The position numbers were made by a program, and so were the translations under genes. DNA of 6,838 nt from Methanomicrobiales archaeon (lineage in GTDB: Archaea > Halobacteriota > Methanomicrobia > Methanomicrobiales > Methanoculleaceae): NCBI GenBank assembly GCA_012510295.1, contig JAAZID010000281.1, positions 1 to 6,838 of the forward strand, given 5' to 3'. Positions 1-4,412 of this stretch are shown in pieces. Position 1 is the first letter of the stretch. Every line of letters starts with the position of its first letter. The notes beneath the pieces were generated by a model. It was not told where the DNA came from, did no database searches, and was given only the letters and a program-made list of their open reading frames with translations.

Positions 1-669
1 CTCGTTCGTGCTTGCGCCCATGAACTTGTACTTCTTGCTCCCGATCTTTGAACCGCTCGCGACGATGCCGCCGGGGAAAGGCGTGATGACGCCGGGGACG
101 CCACCGATGGCATCGACCGCCGCCTGCGCAGCGACGAGAGCAGCCATCTGGTTCTCACCCATGATGAAGAAGTTGCCGCCGGCAACGCCCTTGATGGCGC
201 CGAACTCCTCCTCACCGATATACTCGCCCTCCATGATCGGGATAGCCCATACCGTCCGGCCACCGACCTCGCGCTTCTCCTCATATCCGTCGCCGAAGAA
301 GTGGAGCTTGACCGGGAGCTTCTCCTGGACCTCAGCGACGACATCAGCGAGACCGTCAAAGACCGCCGTCGTCGGCGCGGTGAGGATGCACTCGGCGAGA
401 CGCTCCACAACCTGCTCTTTAAGCTTCTTCTTGCTCGCACAGATCAGGATCGCATACCCCGGGCGCCCGTCAGGGGTCTCATCGGGGGAGACGAAGCAGT
501 CGATTCCAGCCTCTGCCGGACATCCTATGGTAGAAGTCGCAAACCCAACGGCCTCAACCGCGGCTTTGTACGCCCATTCCTCGGTGACAGCGGTGATAAC
601 GGGCCGCGCCACCCAGGTCGGGAACGCCTCTGCATAAGTATCGTCGATAGTAACGCCATTTAGTTCCAT
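1..669 (-). CDS. ftr: Formylmethanofuran--tetrahydromethanopterin N-formyltransferase (Ftr), 3' end outside window
   Basis: Ftr is a soluble cytoplasmic enzyme that moves the formyl group from formylmethanofuran to tetrahydromethanopterin, the second step of CO2 reduction to methane. Translating the minus strand from ATG at 669-667 gives 223 uninterrupted codons to the window edge. Family members have about 297 residues, so roughly the last quarter is missing. The N-terminus [20 protein letters not shown] is typical of Ftr. Other recognisable blocks are CPAEAG (50-55), TPDGRPG (65-71), [10 protein letters not shown] (96-105), FFGDGYE (124-130), [11 protein letters not shown] (164-174) and [15 protein letters not shown] (200-214). 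The start is supported by GAGGTG ten bases upstream and by a TATA-like element. The gene is transcribed divergently from the fwdG-hdr-mvhD operon, whose products act at the steps before it and at the end of the same pathway. No frameshift or odd codon use is visible. Identity rests on remembered family sequence, which matches along the whole visible length. Confidence 0.96.
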   Translation of the reverse strand, partial: MELNGVTIDDTYAEAFPTWVARPVITAVTEEWAYKAAVEAVGFATSTIGCPAEAGIDCFVSPDETPDGRPGYAILICASKKKLKEQVVERLAECILTAPTTAVFDGLADVVAEVQEKLPVKLHFFGDGYEEKREVGGRTVWAIPIMEGEYIGEEEFGAIKGVAGGNFFIMGENQMAALVAAQAAVDAIGGVPGVITPFPGGIVASGSKIGSKKYKFMGASTNE

Positions 670-679
670 GGACAGAATA
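670..679. repeat. 10-bp direct repeat GGACAGAATA, copy 1 (abuts ftr start codon)
   Basis: GGACAGAATA lies here and again at 708-717, an exact match with a 38-bp period. In the ftr direction this copy reads TATTCTGTCC and fills the gap between the ribosome binding site and the ATG. Confidence 0.7.
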
Positions 680-685
680 CACCTC
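680..685 (-). promoter_or_regulatory. Ribosome binding site of ftr
   Basis: On the minus strand GAGGTG is followed by ten bases (TATTCTGTCC) and then the ATG at 669-667. It matches the anti-Shine-Dalgarno pairing sequence used throughout this window and fixes the ftr start. Confidence 0.75.
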
Positions 686-707
686 GTTTGCTACAATGTC
701 ACGATGC

Positions 708-717
708 GGACAGAATA
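708..717. repeat. 10-bp direct repeat GGACAGAATA, copy 2 (overlaps ftr TATA box)
   Basis: This is the second exact copy of the 10-mer at 670-679. In the ftr direction it covers the downstream half of the TATA-like element. The two copies bracket the predicted transcription start and the leader, so they are candidates for a regulator binding pair; this is inference only. Confidence 0.7.
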
Positions 718-731
718 AAGTTTCTTTTTCT
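711..731 (-). promoter_or_regulatory. Probable ftr promoter (BRE/TATA)
   Basis: Read on the minus strand, a purine-rich BRE-like run (AGAAAAAGAAA) is followed by CTTTATTCTG, a TATA-like box with TTTATTC at 719-713. An archaeal start site about 25 bases downstream would fall near 690. That gives a leader of roughly 20 nt, just long enough to carry the GAGGTG ribosome binding site. The box is not a perfect TTTATATA. It is the best candidate upstream of ftr because the flanking DNA is G+C-rich. Confidence 0.5.
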
Positions 732-755
732 CCCGGCGCCGCGGCAGGAGGGAGA
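729..755. repeat. Inverted repeat TCTCCC / GGGAGA
   Basis: TCTCCC (729-734) and GGGAGA (750-755) are complementary and enclose a G+C-rich 15-base loop that itself contains CCGCGG. The repeat lies just upstream of the ftr BRE-like run in the ftr direction. It is not followed by a T-run on either strand in the right position, so it does not look like a terminator. Confidence 0.35.
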
Positions 756-819
756 GGGACTCAAGTATGGTCTGATCCAGGACGTGCAGTCCGAACGGAT
801 GGCACCCGGCACTCACCCA

Positions 820-830
820 CTGCCCGGAGG
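820..830. repeat. 11-bp direct repeat CTGCCCGGAGG, copy 1
   Basis: CTGCCCGGAGG occurs here and at 874-884, exactly 54 bp apart. The related 8-mer CCGGAGGA lies within 824-831 and recurs at 927-934. Function unknown. Confidence 0.55.
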
Positions 831-873
831 ACAGGGATCCGGCAAACCCCGGCGGGAAGGTGTGATTATCTTG

Positions 874-884
874 CTGCCCGGAGG
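874..884. repeat. 11-bp direct repeat CTGCCCGGAGG, copy 2
   Basis: This is an exact second copy of the 11-mer at 820-830, in the G+C-rich intergenic stretch. Function unknown. Confidence 0.55.
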
Positions 885-905
885 TATACGCCAGGAAGCG
901 CATAA

Positions 906-921
906 CCGCCGGGCCCGGCGG
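906..921. repeat. Perfect 16-bp palindrome CCGCCGGGCCCGGCGG
   Basis: All eight base pairs are complementary, and every base is G or C. It could extrude as a hairpin or bind a symmetric protein dimer. It lies near the middle of the gene-free stretch, about 200 bp from the ftr promoter and about 500 bp from the operon promoter. No T-run follows on either strand, so an intrinsic terminator is unlikely. Confidence 0.6.
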
Positions 922-1352
922 ATCTTCCGGAGGATGAACCAGACCCGCGCCCCCGATCGAACCAGGATTCAAGGAATCATCCCGTGTAAGGGGGCAGCGC
1001 AGGCAGATTCTGTGGGCAGGTGATCCGGGTTCGTTTTGGCGATCAGGTGCGGACATGCGGCACGGGAAGTGGTAAGACGATGGATACAGGAAAGGATACC
1101 GCCCATACCGCGCATCAGATTCTCCACCTGGCTACAGGACCGAGATGAGAGATGGGCGACACCGGGAGAGATTTTGCTCGATCTCATCACCATACTGCGG
1201 GTTTGACCACCGTTTTTCACCAAAACACCCGTTTTAGGATTTAAGGGTTCCGGTTTGATCTCCTGTGCGAGAAACTGTTTAGAGAGAGTATTTGCGGCAT
1301 TGGGTCGACATGAGAAACTTTTTGAAATATATTAATTATCGAATAATCATAG

Positions 1353-1383
1353 TTCTGGAATATAAGCCTGCCGAATTTCAGAA
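1353..1383. repeat. Imperfect inverted repeat upstream of the operon TATA box
   Basis: TTCTGGAAT (1353-1361) and ATTTCAGAA (1375-1383) are complementary at eight of nine positions, with a 13-base spacer. The right arm ends three bases before the first TATA-like box. This is a common position for archaeal activator or repressor sites, but no known operator consensus was recognised. Confidence 0.4.
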
Positions 1384-1418
1384 AGTTTATGTATATTCTT
1401 TGACAACTCTGTTTATAT
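1381..1418 (+). promoter_or_regulatory. Promoter region of the fwdG-fwdF-hdrCBA-mvhD operon: two TATA-like boxes
   Basis: Two archaeal TATA-like boxes share GTTTAT and lie 26 bp apart. The first is GAAAGTTTATGTATA (1381-1395), with a BRE-like GAAAG in front. The second is GTTTATATC (1411-1419). Start sites about 25 bases downstream would fall near 1413-1418 and 1438-1442, giving leaders of about 40 or 15 nt before the fwdG ATG at 1455. Which one is used, or whether both are, cannot be decided from sequence. The compact gene packing downstream suggests that this promoter serves all six genes. Confidence 0.55.
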
Positions 1419-1433
1419 CGATTTTTAATCGAT
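1417..1433. promoter_or_regulatory. Operator-like dyad ATCGATT-TTT-AATCGAT
   Basis: Perfect 7-bp arms (1417-1423 and 1427-1433) are separated by TTT. The dyad overlaps the end of the second TATA-like box and sits between it and the likely start site. A dimeric regulator bound there would block transcription machinery using that box. The regulator is unknown. Confidence 0.45.
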
Positions 1434-1454
1434 CAGATCTGGTGCGTGATAACC

Positions 1455-1727
1455 ATGGCATTCGCATTGCACATCAATATGGAACGATGTACAGGCTGTA
1501 ACAACTGCGTGGTGGCATGCCCGGTCGACGCTCTCGAGCTCTATACCGAAGATCCGGTTACTACCGAGAAGATCTACAAAGTCAAGGATGGCAAAGCCGT
1601 TATCCTGGACTACAACTCTGAGCTCTGCGCCGGTTGCGGCGTATGCGTCGAGGCATGCCCCTATGAAGTTATTAAGCTTGTAGGACCGTGGGAGAGCCGG
1701 GCGAAAGCCCGAAAAGTGGAAGCCTAG
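1455..1727 (+). CDS. fwdG: Two-cluster ferredoxin, probable formylmethanofuran dehydrogenase subunit G
   Basis: This 90-residue protein is a cytoplasmic 2[4Fe-4S] ferredoxin. It has complete CX2CX2CX3CP motifs at C12/15/18/22 and C58/61/64/68. The linker between them is longer than in a bacterial ferredoxin and ends in KDGKAVILDYNSELC, a layout that resembles FwdG/FmdG. A basic tail (SRAKARKVEA) follows. FwdG is a small electron-transfer subunit of the tungsten or molybdenum formylmethanofuran dehydrogenase, which reduces CO2 onto methanofuran. The ATG at 1455 is preferred, with GGTG ten bases upstream. An in-frame GTG at 1446 would add only three residues and has no suitably spaced ribosome binding site. 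It is the first gene of the operon, 15 bp before the polyferredoxin, its natural partner. Alternative: a generic ferredoxin dedicated to Hdr. The ferredoxin fold is certain; the subunit name is inference from architecture and neighbours. Confidence 0.78.
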   Translation: MAFALHINMERCTGCNNCVVACPVDALELYTEDPVTTEKIYKVKDGKAVILDYNSELCAGCGVCVEACPYEVIKLVGPWESRAKARKVEA

Positions 1728-1742
1728 GAGTGATACTGAAAT

Positions 1743-2915
1743 ATGGCATTGTTTCCAAAGTATTCCAAGACGCGAGAAGGACAGAACGTCATCGCGGAGC
1801 AGAGGCTCCTGAAGGCGGTTAACAATCTGATCCTGAACGCAGAGACATGCACAGGCTGTGGCATCTGTGTCGATGCCTGCCCTGAGGAAGCGATCGTGCT
1901 CGGACCAGTCGGTGCGACACGCCGCGGGGCAATCGACTACGCCGATCCTGTCGATGTCGACCCCGAGAAATGTTCGTACTGTGGCGTCTGTGTCATCATG
2001 TGCCCCTTCAATGCGATGACACTCAAGATCGATGGAGAGGAACGGCTCCCGATCCTTGAGAAAGAAGGATTCCCCCAGTATGATATGGTCACCGTAATCG
2101 ACGAAGAGAAGTGCACCCGGTGCACCATCTGTGAGGAAGTCTGCCCGAGGGACGCCATCGCCCGCGATGTCCCCGCATTTGAGGGTGGCGATGAGGCCGG
2201 CAAGCCGCGCCAGTCCGCACTGCAGACAAAGACCACGTTCACCGTCGATGATGAGAAGTGCACCTACTGCGGCATCTGTGGCGAGCTCTGTCCGAGCATC
2301 ACCGTCGTCCGCAAACCCGTAAGCCCTGAGACCGGCAAGGTCGAAGGAGAGGTTCTGTGGGAGGAGAGCACCTGTGACGGTTGCATGATCTGCGTCGAGG
2401 CCTGCCCCGAGGATGCTATTACCCTTGAGCGTGAGTTCGTCGGCGACAAGCTCCCCGGCAAGGTCGATATCCAGCAGGACGACTGCTGTACCTGCAGATG
2501 GTGCGTCGAGACCTGCCCGGAGGAAGCGATCACCGTCGAGAAGATCTTTGAGGGTGAGATCGAGATCTACCCCGAGAAGTGCCCCGGAGGCTGTTCGACC
2601 TGTGTGGAGGTCTGCCCCTGCAACGCGCTCTACCTGCCTTCCCCAGTCCCTGCAAAGGATCTGACGAGAGGAGGAATTGAGCCAAATATCGCCATCAACA
2701 AGGACTTCTGTATCTTCTGCGGTGCCTGCGTCAACGCATGCCCGAGCGAGGATGCCATCGTCCTGAAGCGGACTGCGATCAGGATGCAGGATGTGGATAC
2801 AGACCTCTTCAAGGATGTCAAGAGGAAATTACTCACCACACGGACATCAAAGGTCAAAGAGACCACCCCCGGAGAGGTTGAGATCAAGATCCTCGGGGAA
2901 GTGCAAGAGGCGTGA
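1743..2915 (+). CDS. fwdF: Polyferredoxin with eight [4Fe-4S] motifs, probable formylmethanofuran dehydrogenase subunit F
   Basis: This 390-residue protein contains eight cysteine motifs starting at C36, C77, C124, C173, C211, C248, C280 and C323. All but the seventh are CX2CX2CX3CP. The seventh is C280-X3-C284-X2-C287-X3-C291, with one extra residue (CPGGC), and motifs 6 and 7 each carry a spare cysteine (C249, C293). Eight motifs fit FwdF, built as four 2[4Fe-4S] modules forming an electron wire, rather than the 12-cluster MvhB. There is no signal peptide or membrane segment. A cysteine-free tail of about 57 residues follows the last cluster. The ATG is preceded by GGAGTGA, which overlaps the fwdG stop codon. 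Lying between fwdG and hdrC, it probably carries electrons from HdrA to formylmethanofuran dehydrogenase. The catalytic fwd subunits are not in the window, so a stand-alone Hdr polyferredoxin remains possible. Confidence 0.82.
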   Translation: MALFPKYSKTREGQNVIAEQRLLKAVNNLILNAETCTGCGICVDACPEEAIVLGPVGATRRGAIDYADPVDVDPEKCSYCGVCVIMCPFNAMTLKIDGEERLPILEKEGFPQYDMVTVIDEEKCTRCTICEEVCPRDAIARDVPAFEGGDEAGKPRQSALQTKTTFTVDDEKCTYCGICGELCPSITVVRKPVSPETGKVEGEVLWEESTCDGCMICVEACPEDAITLEREFVGDKLPGKVDIQQDDCCTCRWCVETCPEEAITVEKIFEGEIEIYPEKCPGGCSTCVEVCPCNALYLPSPVPAKDLTRGGIEPNIAINKDFCIFCGACVNACPSEDAIVLKRTAIRMQDVDTDLFKDVKRKLLTTRTSKVKETTPGEVEIKILGEVQEA

Positions 2916-2925
2916 GGGATAGCCA

Positions 2926-3507
2926 ATGGCAGTGAAAAAAGACTATAAAGACCAGACACTCGCCGAGAGACTCAGGGACAGGAAGTACTACGTTCCTGAC
3001 AGTAACCCCGAGTTCGTCAAGGAAGTTGAGAAGATCGGACAGACGCCTGCCCACATGTGTTTCCAGTGCGGCACCTGCACCGGATCGTGCCCTTCAGCAC
3101 CCCGGAGTACGTACCGCATCCGGCTGTTCATGCGAAAGATCAACCTTGGGCTGGAAGAGGAGATCCTCACGGACCCGGACCTCTGGCTCTGTACCACCTG
3201 TTACAGCTGTACCGACCGGTGCCCCCGGGACCTCGCGCCGACCGATGCGATCATGGCGATGAGGAATCTCGCGGCCCGGCGTGATATCGTGCCGCGCAAC
3301 TTCCTCAAAACAGCTCAGGCGATATATGCATCCGGCCACGGGGTTCCAAACAACGATGCAAACCGGGCTGCACGTGTAAAGCTCGGTCTGGATGCAGAAC
3401 CTGATACGACCCATAAATACCCCGAATACCTTGAAGGCATCAGGAAGATTATGGATCATTACGGACTGAAAGAACGCGCAGACAAGATTCTGGCAGAGGA
3501 GGGATAG
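2926..3507 (+). CDS. hdrC: CoB--CoM heterodisulfide reductase subunit C (iron-sulfur relay)
   Basis: HdrC is the small subunit that relays electrons from HdrA to the active site in HdrB. The 193-residue product has two motifs, C45FQCGTCTGSCP and C89TTCYSCTDRCP (C45/48/51/55 and C89/92/95/99), about 35 residues apart as expected. Helical segments follow, including the family-typical APTDAIMAMRNLA. Length is usual for cytoplasmic HdrC. No transmembrane segment is present, which separates it from the membrane HdrDE type. The ATG lies 10 bp after the polyferredoxin stop, with GAGGG overlapping that stop codon. The next gene, hdrB, follows after 4 bp, the conserved hdrC-hdrB order. Family assignment is secure. 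Confidence 0.96.
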   Translation: MAVKKDYKDQTLAERLRDRKYYVPDSNPEFVKEVEKIGQTPAHMCFQCGTCTGSCPSAPRSTYRIRLFMRKINLGLEEEILTDPDLWLCTTCYSCTDRCPRDLAPTDAIMAMRNLAARRDIVPRNFLKTAQAIYASGHGVPNNDANRAARVKLGLDAEPDTTHKYPEYLEGIRKIMDHYGLKERADKILAEEG

Positions 3508-3511
3508 AGGT

Positions 3512-4402
3512 ATGCGTCAGTATGCATTCTTCCTCGGGTGTATCGCCCCGAACCGGTACCCCGGTATCGAGGCATCGGCCATCAAGACCAGTGAGAAAGT
3601 CGGCATCGAGCTCCTGCCTCTGAAGGGCGCAAGCTGCTGCCCGGCACCGGGTGCATTCGGTTCGATCGACTTAAACATCTGGTATGCAATGGCAGCCCGG
3701 AACGTCGTGCTCGCCGAGCAGATGGACATGGATATCACCCTGATCTGCAACGGGTGCTACAAGTCAATCTACGAAGTCAACGAGAAACTGAAGCACAACG
3801 ATGAGCTCCGCGACGGCGTCAACGAGGTTCTCAAAGAGATCGATATGGAGTTCAAGGGGACCGTCGACGTCTGGCACCTCGCCGAGCTCTACTACGATCC
3901 AGAGATCGTAGGTCTCAAGAAGCTCGCCGATAGTGTCACGCGCCCCCTGACCGGCGCAAAGATAGCTGTTCACTACGGCTGCCACCTGATGAAGCCCGGC
4001 AAGGAGCGTCATTTCGGGGACACCGAGAACCCGATGTGGATTGAGGAACTCGTCGCCGCTCTCGGCGCCGAACCGGTCCAGTACCGCAACAAGATGCTGT
4101 GCTGTGGTGCCGGTGGCGGTGTCCGCGGATACGATCTCGCGCATTCACTGGATATCACGAACGAGAAGATGATCAATCTGCAGGAGGTCGGGGCCGATGC
4201 GCTGACCGAGGTCTGCCCGTTCTGCCAGCTCCAGTATGACAGAGGGCAGATCGAGATCGAGGAGAAGTTCGGCATCACCTGGGGACTTCCTGTTCTGCAC
4301 TACAACGAACTCCTGGGACTGGCACAGGGCATGAGCCCGGACGAGCTCGCGCTCGACCTTCATGCTGTTGATGTTGAGCCATTCCTGAAGAAGATCCTGT
4401 GA
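3512..4402 (+). CDS. hdrB: CoB--CoM heterodisulfide reductase subunit B (catalytic)
   Basis: HdrB carries the two non-cubane [4Fe-4S] clusters that split the CoM-S-S-CoB disulfide into the free thiols, the final reaction of methanogenesis. Both CCG domains are complete in this 296-residue protein. They are C10-X31-C42C43-X35-C79-X2-C82 and C157-X39-C197C198-X36-C235-X2-C238, within the family rule CX31-39CCX35-36CX2C. The N-terminus MRQYAFFLGC and the blocks LICNGCY, VHYGCHLMKPG and CCGAGGG are characteristic. Length matches the family, and no cluster ligand is missing. The start ATG has GGAGGG eight bases upstream, inside the end of hdrC. The protein is cytoplasmic, with no membrane segment. 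Together with HdrC and HdrA it forms the soluble bifurcating complex. Confidence 0.97.
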   Translation: MRQYAFFLGCIAPNRYPGIEASAIKTSEKVGIELLPLKGASCCPAPGAFGSIDLNIWYAMAARNVVLAEQMDMDITLICNGCYKSIYEVNEKLKHNDELRDGVNEVLKEIDMEFKGTVDVWHLAELYYDPEIVGLKKLADSVTRPLTGAKIAVHYGCHLMKPGKERHFGDTENPMWIEELVAALGAEPVQYRNKMLCCGAGGGVRGYDLAHSLDITNEKMINLQEVGADALTEVCPFCQLQYDRGQIEIEEKFGITWGLPVLHYNELLGLAQGMSPDELALDLHAVDVEPFLKKIL

Positions 4403-4406
4403 GGTG
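4401..4406 (+). promoter_or_regulatory. Ribosome binding site that decides the hdrA start
   Basis: GAGGTG lies six bases before the ATG at 4413 and overlaps the hdrB stop codon. The GTG at 4404, in frame with hdrA, is part of this site. It is therefore better read as Shine-Dalgarno sequence than as a start codon. Confidence 0.75.
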
Positions 4407-4412
4407 CAAAAT

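Larger units (their letters stand above)
670..1454. other. 785-bp divergent intergenic region, no convincing gene
   Basis: This region separates the start of ftr from the start of the fwdG operon. Positions 670-730 hold the ftr leader and promoter. Positions about 731-1200 are G+C-rich, almost like coding DNA. They contain a 16-bp palindrome (906-921), an 11-bp direct repeat (820-830, 874-884) and several short inverted repeats. The open frames there give low-complexity translations without any family motif, and one of them runs straight through the ftr promoter. Positions 1201-1300 are transitional. About 1300-1440 is strongly A+T-rich and holds the operon promoter candidates. I see no tRNA, rRNA, CRISPR repeat or transposase remnant. 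A small non-coding RNA, a short unrecognised protein or a decayed gene in 731-1200 cannot be excluded. Confidence 0.7.

Noticed and set aside
8..637. Open frame of 209 codons on the plus strand
   Set aside because: It is the antisense shadow of ftr; the minus-strand translation is a clear Ftr and this one has no recognisable motif.
950..975. GGTTCGATC on the minus strand as a tRNA T-loop
   Set aside because: The flanking bases do not form a T-stem, and no acceptor, D or anticodon arm can be drawn around it.
1184..1190. C-box-like GTGATGA on the minus strand, possible C/D guide RNA
   Set aside because: No D or D' box (CTGA) lies at the required distance, and no C' box follows.
969..1223. Minus-strand open frame of 84 codons in the intergenic region
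   Set aside because: It needs a TTG start, has no motif and no credible ribosome binding site, and overlaps another equally unsupported frame.
1222..1235. AAAAC-ACCC-GTTTT hairpin as a terminator
   Set aside because: The stem is only 5 bp and A/T-rich, no T-run follows, and no gene ends nearby on either strand.
1292..1501. Plus-strand open frame of 69 codons running into fwdG
   Set aside because: It lies in the A+T-rich promoter region, overlaps fwdG in another frame, and has no motif or suitable ribosome binding site.
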